NCBI GenBank assembly: GCA_038373865.1
Contig: JAXGGA010000488.1
Coordinates: 124,001-188,000, forward strand
Direction of reading: 5' to 3'
DNA: 64,000 nt
Source: Uloborus plumipes
Lineage: Eukaryota; Arthropoda; Arachnida; Araneae; Uloboridae
This document shows positions 1 through 11,864 of the stretch, one piece after another. A model generated the notes under the pieces. That model was not told the origin of the DNA. It worked only from the letters and a program-made list of their open reading frames with translations, and ran no database searches. The first letter of the stretch is position 1. Each line of letters opens with the position of its first letter. A program made the position numbers and the translations under genes.

Positions 1-168
1 TGATATATCTATGGATTTTAACTGAAAACCAAGCATTTTAAAAGGTCTTTGATCTTTGCTATGGAAAGAATATACTAATTGTGAAACCATGTTCTCTTTC
101 TGTGATAGGATAACACTCTCTGTAAAAGTGCAAAAGCAAGTTAACGACAACAGTCCATAGTGCAAACT

Positions 169-2622
169 TCATAAAGATGTCCTTTTGAGTTTTTTTTCAA
201 GCAAAGAACTGTAGAATTTGTTTTTTCTGACAACACTTCGAAAAAAAGCCTCACAATGTTTATCATGTTTCTTTAAAACTTGGCCAATTTTATTCCAATT
301 ATTTCCAAAAATGGTATATAAATCTATTAATTTTGTAATATCCCCTGAAGTCCGTGTATTATTAAAATAATATGGGTGTAATACAAGCCGTGCTCTGTTA
401 TAAATATCAGGAAGTATTCTATCATTTAAATCTTTGCCTAATCTTTGATAAAAATGTTTCGCTCTCAGAAACTTCAATAGAAAGAGGTCCTTTTTAGGAC
501 CACTATTAATTCCCAATAGCATCTCTGGATCATTGAGGCCATACTGTTCGCAAAACTCCTTCAAGTTTCTTCTTAGGATTTCATCTTCTTGCGGTGTCCA
601 TCTTCGTATTTTAGAATTAAAGCCTTGTCGTTTCCATCTTTTCATAATTTCTCTGGAAGGATAACGCACACGTTCATACTCATGTATGAAAGGAACTTCA
701 AAATTTACTGGTTCTGGTTCTAAATCAAAATTGTTCTTCGCTAATCCCCTTTGTTTTGGAGGAATAAAATCTTCGATGAAAATTTCTTCCAAATCTTCAG
801 TAAAATTAGATTGAAAGCTATCATTTTCAACAGAGGTAAAAAATGAATCAGCGTTATTATCAGCATTACATACAGTACTATCACAAAATTTAGACTTTAC
901 TGAATTTCCCAAATTAGCTTGCGGGACAAACGATGAGCCCCTTTGAGAAGGTGTTTTATTTTCATTAAGTTTAAAGCCTTTATTGCCTGTAAAAGAATGA
1001 TCTGATTTATAGAGCCCTTCAAACAAAATATCTTCATCAGAAGAGTTGTCTGACTCTTCTGATGCCTCCTTCGAACAATGCGAAACATTAGATTGATTGC
1101 TTGTGAAGCTACATTTAGAATTCTTCGTACTTTTAGAGGAATTAAAGGCATTGTGTCCAACAGTCATCGAGTTAGTTATCCTTTCACTCATATCTTTTTC
1201 ATTACTTGTAGTAGCTTTCATTAACTTTTTCGTACTATGCTTTTTTCTTGATTCAAGTAACGGTTTGTCAAAATTTTTAATGCTGTCGTCAGATTCGTTA
1301 GAACGTTTTTGAACGTACTGAGAGTTTTTGACAGTTTTAAAGAAATTAATTTTTGAAATCAAAGACCTGTTGTTTCTAGCAGAACATAGTTCAGAAAAAG
1401 ATTTTCCAAGGGTTTTATTGGGAGTGAACAATTTATCATTGTTTTCTATATTGTTCAAACTTCTATTTTGCTCTGCATTAAATCCATTGTTTACTGAAGG
1501 TAATTTATTTGCTATATGTTTCTTAAGATTTCCGACAGCTTTCTTTCTCTTTTGCTTCAAATCATATTTCGAGAAATTAAGCAAAGAATCTTCTAGATCT
1601 GAGTTACAGTCATTATCATTCGAGATACATTTGAAGTTAGATTTGCAGAACATAGTTGCAGACGTGTCTGAAGGTTTATTTACCAAAGCAGATTTTTTCT
1701 GTCTTTTAGACATGTTGCATTTTTCGTTTTCACTTTTCTGAACTTTAAATTTGCCCTTTTTGTGTTTCTCAAGAGTATCAGAATCGCTGTCACTAGACAA
1801 AGTGATAATGTTATTTTGTTCCATAGACGAAGAAACTGAACTCGAGATCTGAGTGCAAGGATTGATTATATGTTGCTCCAGGGTAGCACCAGTTTTTCTC
1901 ATAGACGTAGCACTGTTTTGCTCAGTACATTTCTTTTTATTTCTTTTTCCTGATGATTTATTTCTCACACAAGATTTAACAGAGTTTTTTCCATTCTTAA
2001 TTATACTTGGAGTTAGCTTGCATTTATTAATTGTAGTTTTTTGGACAGAATCAGTCTCATTTTCAGAGTTGTCACTAGATAATGTGACTGTGACAACATT
2101 GCTGGTAGCTGATTTAGAAAAAACCTCTCCTTTCTTGGAAAAGTTATACTTTTCTTGCTTTAATTATTTCGATTTAACTCTTTCATCTGAAACTGATGGC
2201 ACAGCGCTTTTCGGTGATACATGTTGAAAGTTGGTGTTTTTTAGAAGAAAATCAGAATTAATATGTTCATGGTTTTGTTTTTGTTTGTGAAAGCAGTCAG
2301 ATTTTTTATGTGAACTCATTGAAGTATCAATACATATTTGAATATCTTCATCAGAATCAAATTCTTTACAATTTTCAGGAAATGCCTTCTGTTTATAGTT
2401 TTCATTGACAACATTTTCCTCTCTCAACAACCCTAAAATTTTATGACACTCCTCCGTTTCATTGAAAAAAGGATATTTACAGTCATTCCTATTATTATGA
2501 ACGTTTGCTTTACGATTGTAACTTAAACTTCGCTTTTTATTGTATGTTTCGCAAAGTTTTTGCAAAAGTGTAGGATCTGCTATTTTAGTTATCAACAAGT
2601 CCAGATCTCCAGATTGCTCCAT
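169..2622 (-). CDS. Myb/SANT DNA-binding protein, TTF1-like, with one in-frame stop
   Basis: A single minus-strand frame runs from ATG at 2622 to TGA at 169-171 (818 codons), broken only by TAA at 2164-2166 (codon 153). I read the codons from 2163 to 1969 and found no other stop, so the two open parts are one frame. The N-terminal two thirds is Ser/Asn/Lys-rich and looks disordered. It has two SUMO-interaction-like motifs (VTLSSD and IITLSSDSDSD). The last ~190 residues hold the conserved part: a Trp-centred Myb repeat (RRWTPQEDE, W near codon 675), a middle block with FLRAKHFYQRLGKDLNDR, and a second Myb-like helix set (FGNNWNKIG, W near codon 776). This arrangement resembles TTF1, which binds rDNA terminators for RNA polymerase I; assignment is from memory of the family. 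Myb repeats that follow in TTF1 relatives are absent here, so the C-terminus may be lost or continue in an exon left of the window. No AATAAA is visible in bases 1-168. It could also be an intronless retrocopy. Confidence 0.7.
2164..2166 (-). other. In-frame TAA interrupting the TTF1-like gene
   Basis: Reading codons through this point on the minus strand gives AAA TCG AAA TAA TTA AAG CAA, with the frame open on both sides. A polypyrimidine acceptor-like CAG lies near 2110. The nearby GT dinucleotides I tried (near 2180 and 2220) do not give a frame-preserving intron. The TAA-TTA context is not a classical readthrough signal. A nonsense allele, an early pseudogene or a base-call error all fit. 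Confidence 0.8.
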
Positions 2623-3149
2623 ATTATTTCTGTTTGAAGGTTTTAGAACTGTTATTCAGTATAGTTTTAAAACTGTTACCATAAGTTTTAAAAAAATCAC
2701 ACCTAAACGTTTATGCATCACATAAGTTATTGATAGTAGTGAAGATAACTTTCAAAAGTGATAAATCGCTTCAAAACTTCTGTACATCAAGAGTAAATTT
2801 TACAGTGGGCAATTCTCGTTGCACTACTTTAGGTTTAAATCAAGTTAAAAATAAATATGCGTACCAGGAAAAAAAATGTGACGTCATCTTTTATACCATG
2901 AAGACATTTCAAGTATTTTTAAAAAACTATAATATGAACTTTTCTGAAAACATTAAAGCAAATAAGTACGACGAAATGTTGTTTGTTTACTATTTACTTA
3001 CCATGCCATGCCAACATACCGGAAGATAGCAGCAGTTCATTATGCTGATTTGTGGCGCCATCTGTCGAAGGTTGTGCTAATAATTTTCAAAGTACAAGGA
3101 CTCTACAGCAAATGTAAAACATTTTTTTTTAAAACCCTTTTTTGGAATC
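2623..3149. promoter_or_regulatory. Upstream flank of the TTF1-like gene
   Basis: No coding region is supported here. It must contain the 5' UTR and promoter of the minus-strand Myb gene, if that gene is active. It is bounded on the right by the Gypsy-type LTR element, so at most about 525 bp of native upstream DNA precedes the insertion. No clear TATA box could be assigned. Confidence 0.4.
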
Positions 3150-3344
3150 TGTTATATATTCATATCATTCATCGTAATCGTGTCTCCTGTAACTTGTAAC
3201 TGTAACCGTACAGAGATCAGTCTTGTGTATTCGTGAGTGTAGTTCGAACGGCTTCGGCCGCGTTTGTGTTTCCATGTTAATAAATGTTTCTTAATGTGTC
3301 TTGCAAGCCTTGATATAATCAACACCCCACGCCCATACCTTACA
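3150..3344 (+). repeat. 5' LTR (195 bp)
   Basis: It begins TG and ends CA, with TATATATT near the start and AATAAA at 3279-3284. It is 7 bp longer than the 3' LTR because of a CTTGTAA duplication, and differs by about five substitutions, three of them clustered (AATCAAC versus AATGTTC). Confidence 0.95.
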
Positions 3345-3348
3345 ATTC

Positions 3349-3366
3349 TGGCGACGAGGAAGTGGA
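3349..3366 (+). other. Primer-binding site
   Basis: The sequence TGGCGACGAGGAAGTGGA lies 4 bp after the 5' LTR. TGG matches the complement of a tRNA CCA end, and TGGCGAC starts are common in arthropod Gypsy elements (from memory). The tRNA species is not determined. Confidence 0.7.
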
Positions 3367-3550
3367 TCAAGAATCAGCTCGGAAACAGCAGTTCGAACTT
3401 AGTGCGTTCTTTGTGAACAAAATCGAAACTAACGCGAAGGCAATTCTACATGTTTTGTAAGTTGTTTTTCGATTAGATCAAGATCAATTGCAAGAAACAA
3501 GATCATTTCAAGTGTTTATTTCGAATATTGACTGCGAATTTGTTTTCATC

Positions 3551-5101
3551 ATGTCAATTATTGGAACTTTGGAACATTTCGACATATCGAAACCTTTGGC
3601 GTGGGACTCATACTACGAAAGATTAGAATGTTTTTTCGCAGCGAATTCCATTGAAGAAGATGAACAAAAACGTGCGGTATTTTTGAGTGTATGTGGTCCA
3701 GACACATATTCCGTAATTCGTTCACTGGTATCGCCGAGCGTTCCCACGAGCATCAAGTTCCCGGACTTGATAAAAACCGTCAAAGCTCATTTTTCGCCAA
3801 AACCATCGGAAATTTTTCAGCGGTATTTGTTTTATCGCAGGAAACAACTAAACGATGAAACTGTTTCTTCATTTGTTTCTGAATTAAGAAGATTGTCAGA
3901 ACATTGTAATTTTGGAGCATCGTTAGACGTGATGTTAAGAGATAGACTGGTTTGCGGAATTCGAGATGAACATTTACAGCGAAGATTACTAGCTGAAACA
4001 TCACTGACGTTTTCAGACGCCCTGGAAAAAGCTATAGCAGCAGAATCTGCCAGTAGAAACGTAAAAGAAATACGAAATTCGGATTCGTTGTCCGTGAAAC
4101 CGATTCAAGCCAAGAATAACAACTCAACTCAAAAGTGGAATCCGAAACCGAATGTAAACAAAGATCGTGAAAACGCTAAGAAGTGTTCAGGCTGTGGGGG
4201 TAATCACCCTAGAGCTCAATGTAAATTTAGAGATGCTGAATGCTATGTTTGTAAGAAAAAAGGACATATCGCCAAGGTATGTAGAAATAAATCCAACAAT
4301 TTTCCAAATAACAAGCAATTTTTCAAGAAAAATATAAATAATAATTCTGCAAATTTGATTGACACTGTTCCTGATGTTGAGTCTTTACAGCTAAAATATT
4401 TACGTGTAAATAGTGTTAACTGTTCAAAATTGAAAGCTACTGTTCATATTAATAACTCGCCAGTTGTTATGGAAGTAGACTCAGGTGCTAAAGTTACGAT
4501 CATTGATAACTCTACATTTAAAGGACTTTTTCCCGTTAATCCTCCAAAATTAGAAGATTGTCCTTATACAATTAGAGATTATAACAAGAATTCTGTCAAA
4601 ATTTTAGGACAGTGCCATGTCAATGTGGAGTATTCGTCTTTCAAGGGTAACCTTCCAATTCTAATTGCCAAAGAGCCTAGAGAGAGCTTGCTAGGGACTA
4701 ACTGGTTCGAACCACTGGGAATAAAACTTATTGGAGTTCACAGCATCAGTAACTTAACTCTGGACAGTGTAGTGGAAGAATTTCCAGATGTTTTTAAAGA
4801 TGAATTAGGGACTTATAAAGGTACACCCATATCTCTCAAGTTAGATCCAAATATTCGACCAATCCAGTTAAAAGCTAGAACTGTGCCATATGCATTGAAA
4901 CAAAAAATTGAAAGGGAATTACAACGTCTGCAAGAGCAAGGAGCAATTGAGCCAGTAAATTATTCAGAATGGACAACTCCTGTGGTTCCAATCCTAAAAT
5001 CAAATGGGGAAATACGACTTTGTGGTGACTACAAATGCACCTCCGAAAACAGTAATTCCTTGGGAAAACACGAAGACTCCATGGACTCGAATCCATATTG
5101 A
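3551..5101 (+). pseudogene. gag-protease-RT fragment of the Gypsy element
   Basis: The first ATG of the frame is at 3551; the frame itself is open from 3488 without an earlier ATG. It encodes a retrotransposon Gag, then two zinc knuckles (a CX2CX3HX4C and a CX2CX4HX4C), an aspartic protease active site (EVDSGAK), a linker, and the N-terminal RT segment ending RLCGDYK. After that residue the frame reads about 22 unrelated residues and stops. The catalytic RT motif (YxDD) is not present. The gag part has no stop, so capsid protein could still be made. Confidence 0.9.
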
Positions 5102-6020
5102 CCATGCTGGTCCGTTTCAGAATTCGTTATTCCTTATTGTGGTTGACTCATTTTCGAAGTGGTTAGAGGTTGTGCGGGTTCCTTCCACTGATTCTTCAGC
5201 AACAATAAATGCATTGAGGAAGTTATTCGCCACTCATGGTATACCCAATACACTCGTCTCAGATAATGGTCCGTCCTTCACTTCAGAAGCATTCCAAGAT
5301 TTTTTGGTGAGGAATGGTATTAAATACATTCCTACAGCTCCACATCACCCATCTTCAAATGGACAGGCGGAACGCATGGTGCAGACAACTAAGAATTCCT
5401 TAAAGAGAATTATTTCCGGAAATTGGGAATATAGACTTGCAGCATTCTTAATAGCTCAACACACCATACCAAACTCTACTACAGGTATGTCTCCAGCAGA
5501 ACTACTGATGAATCGACGATTAAAAACTTGTCTTGACAAATTGCATCCTGACTTATCGGAAGCCATTAATGCAAAACAAGAAAGTGACAGTTTGAATAAT
5601 CGCACAAAAGTAAGAATGTTTGCTCCTTTAGAGACTGTTTATGCACTAGGATTTCCTCCTCATAAAAAATGGGTTCCTGCTACAATTATTGAAGTTCTAG
5701 GTATGACTATGTACCAGGTACAAACAAATGACGGCTTAGTGTGGAGAAGACACGTTGATCAACTGAGAAGCCGGGTTGTTTCCAATACTCAATCAGATAT
5801 CTCTGATGATTCAGACGAATTCTATCCAGAATTTCCTCAGAGATCACGTTCAGAAACTTCTCAGGACTTTCCTGAAGCATCTGATGATTTAATGCAGTCT
5901 TCAGCAGATGATGATGTTCCTGACGCAGTGACTGTAAACAGCCCCGTTCCTAGCCCACAATCTCAGAGGCCTGTTAGGAACAGGCGTCCCCCGGAATGGT
6001 TAAAGGACTTTAAAACTTAG
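5029..6020 (+). pseudogene. Integrase C-terminal two thirds of the Gypsy element
   Basis: This lies in a different frame from gag. It contains the rve integrase core with the DDE triad: HIDHAGP, then VSDNGPSF, then NGQAERM, with exactly 35 residues between the second D and E. A Gypsy-like C-terminal domain and an acidic Ser-rich tail end at TAG 6018-6020. The N-terminal HHCC zinc domain is missing, removed by the deletion that joined RT to integrase. An ATG at 5004 precedes the junction in this frame, but the residues before 5029 are shadow translation of RT sequence. Confidence 0.9.
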
Positions 6021-6030
6021 GGGGGAGGGA
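6021..6030 (+). other. Polypurine tract
   Basis: GGGGGAGGGA lies immediately before the 3' LTR and directly after the integrase stop, the expected place for plus-strand priming. Confidence 0.9.
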
Positions 6031-6218
6031 TGTTATATATTCATATCATTCATCGTAATCGTGTCTCCTGTAACTGTAACCGTAGGGAGATCAGTCTTGT
6101 GTATTCGTGAGTGTAGTTCGAACGGCTTCGGCCGCGTTTGTGTTTCCATGTTAATAAATGTTTCTTAATGTGTCTTGCAAGCCTTGATATAATGTTCACC
6201 CCACGCCCATACCTTACA
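6031..6218 (+). repeat. 3' LTR (188 bp)
   Basis: It matches the 5' LTR apart from the indel and a few substitutions, and is followed by GAATC (6219-6223), the target duplication. Confidence 0.95.
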
Positions 6219-8150
6219 GAATCAAATTTCGACGTTTTGTATTTCTATTTCTTGTGATATAAAATAGAAATTAGTTGCATTTTCAAAAAAAAAAAGAAAA
6301 CATTTTTAAAAGCATTTTTACTTTTAACAATATTAAGATTCTGACATCTCAAACAAAAGGGTCATTCCATATAAAATCAACAAATTTTCAGAAATTTTCG
6401 TGCCGCACCATTTTTGATTTTAATGATATTTGGTAGGTAATATGCACCAATATTCTGTACCTCCAAACTGTTTTATTTTTTTCTCGAAAAAATTTTATTC
6501 TCGAGATATAACCTTTTTTTTTTCTCCGCCGATGAGTAAAATTTGGCATTTTTGATCTTTTTACTAAGAGCTCTGGTAAATTTATTTAAAATGGTAGAAA
6601 GATTAAATATGACTTATTTTAAAGCTAAAAGAATGAACTTTGATTTGTGCATAAAAAGAAACAGTTTAAGTTAAGCCTAAATATAAATTTTTCCGGGTCA
6701 ATTCGCGGTTCAAAAAGGGCCGTTTTCGTCATTTCAAGTATGAAAAAGTATATGAAGGACTGATACTAGAAGTACGGGAAAAAATAAGATGATACCAGTA
6801 GTCTTTCATTATGAAAAAAATGCTTAAACTTGAGAAAAAATGAAAATTGGCCTTTTTCACTCCCCAAAAACGGCCTGTGGAACAGGTAGTAAAAATGTAC
6901 AAATGCATGGAGTAAGAAGGTGTTACATTGCCTTTTAAAATGAAACAAAAACTGTTTTGTTATTCCAAGGCATTAAAGCTTTCAAACTATGAGAAAAAAT
7001 GAAAAATATCCTTTTTCACTCCTAAAAAACGGCCTGTGGAATAGGTAGTAAACATTTTCAAATGCATGGAGCAAGAAGATATTACCTTGAACTTTAAAAG
7101 GAAACAAAAATCGTCTTGTTATTCCCATGCATTAAGAGATTAACCCTTTGAAAATTGAAAATTTATCCAAAAATTTGTTTTGCCATAAGTTAAAGCAATT
7201 ATGAACACAGTCTTTTTATGCCAGAACTGCAAGAGTAAAACTGTGTATCATTAAATATATAATTCGAAATATATCGTAAAATGTCAAATTTATTTGTGAC
7301 GTAGAAACATCTGAAAAGGTTGCATTTAAAACGTTTTTTAGTGTTTCTGTTATCAGAGTTTTCTTTGAATTTGTAATGAATGTACAACTAAATATTATAA
7401 AGATAAACTTTAATAAATAATAAATTAGCAAAAATCCCTTTTAGTTGTGGTTGTTTTGAGAAGGATACAGGAATTTTGGATTTTTGTAAAAAATTTGTAA
7501 CTTCATTCAAATGTAAATGTAAAACTAGAAACTTCTTAGCGACACGCAATTAAATTTTAAACCAATTTTAATTGATGTGTGGACATTCAGATCACTGGTT
7601 TTAAGTACAACTTTTTCCGATGTGTCAACATTACAAATAAATTACGACCATTTTACGATATATTTTGAATTTAAATTATATTTTGAATTTGAATATTTGA
7701 TGATACATATTTTTAGAGTTCTTTCATGAAAATACTTTATTTATGTTCATAATTGCTTTAACTTATGCCAAAAAAATCTTGCATGAATTTTCAATTTTCA
7801 GAGGGCCTTCTCTCTTTGATGCCTGGGAATAACAAGACAGTTTTTGTTTCATTTTAAAGGGTAATGTAACACCTTCTTACTCCATGCATTTGTAAATTTT
7901 TACTACCTGTTCCACAGGCAGTTTTTGGGGAGTGAAAAAGGCCAATTTTCATTTTTTCTCAAGTTTAAGCAATTTTTTCATAATGAAAGAACTTGTATCA
8001 TCTTATTTTTTTCTGTGCTTCTAGTATCTATAACTGGGTGCAAGAGAAAAAAAATTGGAACCTCACTGTCAGTCCTTTATATACTTTTTCATGCTTGAAA
8101 TGACGAAAACGGCACTTTTCGAGAAAAAAATAAAACAGTTTGGAAGTATA

Positions 8151-8806
8151 CAGGGTGTCCACTCCAATCGTGAACCAATAGCTAATTTCTAAACCGTTAG
8201 AGATAAGCATATCGTTTATTTAGGAAAAAATCTCCAAATTATGAAAGGAATTTTGGGTCTATTCAATGTTTTTCAAAAAATCAAATTTTGAAAGAGTTAC
8301 GAAATTTAAATTTTTATACAGCCCCATCCAGTCCTATCAATCATATTTAGTAAAACATTCTCAACACTGTAACGTTTAAAACTAAAAAAAAATCACTCTC
8401 CTACCACAAAAATTGACCGAGTTATGACGTTTTGAAAAATCAAGATTTTGCATTATTTCATGACGTCATCGAGAGATCTCTCAAGGGACCGTATGCGAAA
8501 TCCTTCAAAATCTTGATTTTTCAAAACGTCATAACTGGGTCAATTTTTGTGGTAGAAGAGTGATTTTTTTTTTTTAGTTTTAAACGTTACAGTGTCAAGA
8601 ATGTTTTACTAAATATGATTGATAGGACTGGGGGGCTGTATAAAAATTTAAATTTCGTAACTCTCTCAAAATTTGATTTTTTGAAAAACATTGAATAGAC
8701 CCAAAATTCCTTTCATAATTTGGAGATTTTTTCCTAAATAAACTATATGCTTATCTCTAACGATTTAGAAATTAGCTATTGGTCCACGATTGGAGTGGAC
8801 ACCCTG
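8151..8806. mobile_element. Palindromic MITE, TA target duplication
   Basis: The 656-bp element starts CAGGGTGTCCACTCC and ends with its inverse. Almost its whole length is one inverted repeat around a ~70-base unpaired centre near 8480. TA flanks both sides (8149-8150, 8807-8808). The neighbouring duplicate at 8965-8984 preserves the uninserted sequence AAGTATAGAATATTGG, which proves the borders. The TA duplication suggests Tc1/mariner mobilisation. Confidence 0.92.
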
Positions 8807-8984
8807 TAGAATATTGGTGCATATTACCTTCTAGTATCTATAACTGGGTGCAAGAGAAAAAAAATTGGAGCCTCACTGTCAGTCCTTCATACTTTTTCAT
8901 GCTTGAAATGACGAAAACGGCACTTTTTATTTTTTACGAGAAAAAAATAAAACAGTTTGGAAGTATAGAATATTGGTGCATATT

Positions 8985-11102
8985 CAGAGGTGGCGCTAGG
9001 AAATGTCCGACAGGGGGGCAAGCTTGCCCGACAGGGGGGCACAGGTATCATTCAAAAATTTAGTTACCCCCCCCCTGTCCCCAGTTTTTCAATTTTTTTT
9101 ATGATGCATTCGATTGAAAGGTAATCGTACTTACCATGAAACTAAAACTAAATAGTACAAGTACAAAGATTAAAAATTTTTAAAACCCCCGACCCAGATT
9201 AAAATGAACTACACTGCTCAAAAGCATTTTAAATTTAAATATATTTAATTTTTTTCGAGAGGACAACGTAAACACGGAAAAGGAAAGATACTCCTTACTA
9301 GTAAATTTGTCAGTCGCAAAAGCAGAATAAAGAGGAAACATTTATTCTTTTAAAACCTCATACTAAAATCAATTCAGCCCTGGATTAGGAGCGGTTTCTT
9401 ACTGCTTTATACAATTACTAGTATTTTAATTGTTAACAAATAGAAAATGGCGACAGGAAAACATTTTAAATCATTGAGTTTTCTTTTCCCGTCGACCGAC
9501 AATCGTAAATCGTAATATACTATATCTAATATCATAAATTTAAGGCTAAGTCGCATTTGCTGAAAAACGTTAGTTAATATTCGAATGCTATATAACATGG
9601 AAGTTTCAAACACATTCTACCAGACGCATTTTTTTTTCTTTCTTTTGATACTGTTGTTTTAGCTTTTCAAGTATTTTTTCTCTTCAAAAATAGGGAAAAA
9701 CGTTTCAAAGGTTTTTAATTACTATCTTCGTTAATTAAAGTCATTCAAAGACGTGACCTAGCTAAGAACAATCTCAATCAACTCTTCTTTCAAACATTTT
9801 TTTTTTTTTTTTTGAAATCGGTCCATCCGATTAGGCTCTAGAGTGCCACAGACAGGTACACAGATCGACAAACACACAGACACGTCAACTTTATAACCCC
9901 CTTCCTTCTTGCGTCGGGGGTTGAAAATGGCGATCCTTAAAAATGAGGATTGAGAATTTCAGAGGATACACGAAACGAAAAAAGGAAATGAAAAACAAAT
10001 GAAGTGTAATTGAAATTAATAAATAAAAAGAATTAGCTTATAAACTATTCTGCTTGAGAGAGAAAAATAAGAGCGAAACAAAAGTATCAACACTTTTTTG
10101 TTCCCACGCCTCCAAACACACAAAGTGTGTAGATTTAATTATTAATTCGTTGCTATCTAAATGTGCACATTTTTAAATGAAAGAAAGAAAAAAGAAAACA
10201 TCAAATTCAAATTGCTCCTATTCCTATTGTTAAAAAAAAAGCATTCCAAAAGTTTATAACACACTTACCCAGTTACTTCTGAGTTCTGGAGATGATTTAC
10301 ATCTGTTCTATTAAATTTTAATTCGTTCAAATATTTTTCCAATTTTTTTCTTCTTGCTAAGAAAGAAGTAACTCCGTGAATGAAAAGTTTCCGGGTTAGA
10401 ACTGGGGTAGGCTACGTGCTTCGCTTCTTCGGCTCGCTATGCAGTGCGCGGGAGCCCGCGGCATTCGCCGTCCAAGTAGGAAAAAGGGGTCTAATCCCCG
10501 CGCTCCTCGACAGTTGGTGGGTGACAAAAGCCCTCAGAGAAACACGTGTCTAGCGGCTGGTCTTAAACGAAGTTAGGGCAATTAAGCAACTATTTTGTCG
10601 TTGATGATTATCAGATTCTCAGAAAGTGACAATGAATGTCCGTTTGCCATGCTGCTGGCGATTTGCGGGTGGGAAGGTGGGAACCGCTGGTGAGAAAAAA
10701 AAAAAGGAAGATTTGCCCTTTTCAAACTGAACAAAAATAATTTTCTCTAGCAGAACTTAACGTTCGTCCAAGAGATACGACGGCAGCTCGCCGATTCCTC
10801 TTGTTGCTAACTTTTTCCCGAAGCTTCTCGTGTTCGAAATTGGTCTGAAGTCGTGTAATTTGTCGAATACTGAGAATGTTTTAGAAAAAAAAAATAATTT
10901 TTTTCGTTGAATAATTTTATTCAAAGAAAATTACCAATCCATCGGAATCAGAAACATTTTCGGCCCTCAAATTTCTGTCGGAAAATTTGATCGTCGGAAA
11001 TTTTTTTCCCGACGAAGCACGAAATTTTCCCCGATGGGGGGGCAAGACGTTCCCGACAGGGGGGCAATTGCCCCCCTTTCCCCATAGCTAGCGCCGCCAC
11101 TG
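8985..11102. mobile_element. hAT-type element, 8-bp TSD TGCATATT, no transposase
   Basis: The termini are CAGAGGTGGCGCTAG on the left and the inverse of CAGTGGCGGCGCTAG on the right. The target duplication TGCATATT is at 8977-8984 and 11103-11110. Subterminal copies of CGACAGGGGGGCA occur near both ends. The 2.1-kb interior has no reading frame resembling a transposase. It includes a GC-richer stretch around 10430-10520. It is a non-autonomous passenger inserted in element A. Confidence 0.9.
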
Positions 11103-11185
11103 TGCATATTACCTACCAAATTTGATCAAAATCAAAAATGGTGCGGCACGGCCCATTTGTTGACTTTATATGGAATTGACCAAAA

Positions 11186-11726
11186 GAAAAATATAAATCA
11201 CGAATTATTTGTGTTCAAGAATTCATATATGAATTTTGAACTTCAGAGGACCCTTGTCTCCTATAATGGTTTTCAAAAGGTTATAAACGCCGTTTGGCTT
11301 TGACAGTATTTTTACAAAAATTTAAGACTTGATTTTCTTTGTTTTTTTGGTTGAATATGCATCGAGAAATCGAGTAAACCTTTTGTGATCGTCCCTGGAA
11401 AGTTTTGAAATAATGAGCCTGGAGTCCTGGATATGAAAACTTTCCTGAGCCCATAAGATAAACAATCTCAGAAAAATCAAGCAACCATTTTTTTGTTAGA
11501 ATTTTTTTATTGTAATATCTACATCTATAAAGCTAACTCACTATGTTTTTTCATTTTCAATTACATTTCAGAAATTTCAATCAACCGGAAAAGGGTTCAA
11601 GTCAAAAAAAAGGCAGTTCTCTCTCTCTCTAAGCTCGGAGTCTAAGAATATCTTCTATTATTCTATTTAGTTGTTCGAAAGCTCTGTCAGTCCTCCAGTA
11701 CGTTCTATAGCTCAGTGGGATGATCT
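11186..11726. other. Downstream flank of the carbonic anhydrase gene
   Basis: No gene or recognised repeat was seen. The 3' UTR and polyadenylation site of the minus-strand carbonic anhydrase gene should lie here. A short CT run occurs at 11619-11630. Confidence 0.5.
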
Positions 11727-11864
11727 TCAACAGGTTGCTTCTCGGATCACCCGATCGTTCAGGGGTTGCACGGGCCGGCAGTTCTCGACCACCCTGCTTC
11801 GGACGGGCGCCCCGTTCACGAAAGCCTTTAGTGTGGAAGAAAACAGCATCTTGAACGTTTCCAG
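11727..11864 (-). CDS. Carbonic anhydrase, last coding exon
   Basis: Acceptor CCCTTAG at 11865-11871 is followed by LETFKML and the family C-terminal motif [14 protein letters not shown], ending REATC and TGA at 11727-11729. It has 46 codons and enters in phase 0. The C-terminal Cys is unlike the usual basic/Phe ending. Confidence 0.93.
   Translation of the reverse strand: METFKMLFSSTLKAFVNGAPVRSRVVENCRPVQPLNDRVIREATC

Larger units (their letters stand above)
3150..6218 (+). mobile_element. Ty3/Gypsy-type LTR retrotransposon, internally deleted
   Basis: Two near-identical direct LTRs start TGTTATATATT and end CCTTACA, flanked by the 5-bp target duplication GAATC (3145-3149 and 6219-6223). 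Inside are a primer-binding site, a gag-protease-partial RT frame, an integrase frame and a polypurine tract. The pol region jumps from the start of reverse transcriptase (CGDYK) into the integrase core with a change of frame near 5029. Most of RT, RNase H and the integrase N-terminus are therefore missing. The element cannot move by itself but keeps every cis sequence needed for mobilisation in trans. Its sense strand points away from the neighbouring Myb gene. Confidence 0.95.
6359..11181. mobile_element. Foldback DNA element A, GGGTCATTCC ends, 4-bp TSD AAAA
   Basis: The left end GGGTCATTCCATATAAAATC matches the inverse of the right end (TATATGGAATTGACC), flanked by AAAA at 6355-6358 and 11182-11185. 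The inverse arms continue inward: 6720-7210 pairs with 7740-8130. The repeated block GGCCTGTGGAACAGGTAG with flanking T-rich sequence occurs twice in the left arm. A ~150-bp unit near the right end is tandemly duplicated (8020-8150 and 8828-8984). No transposase frame is visible. Two other elements have inserted into the right arm. Confidence 0.85.
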
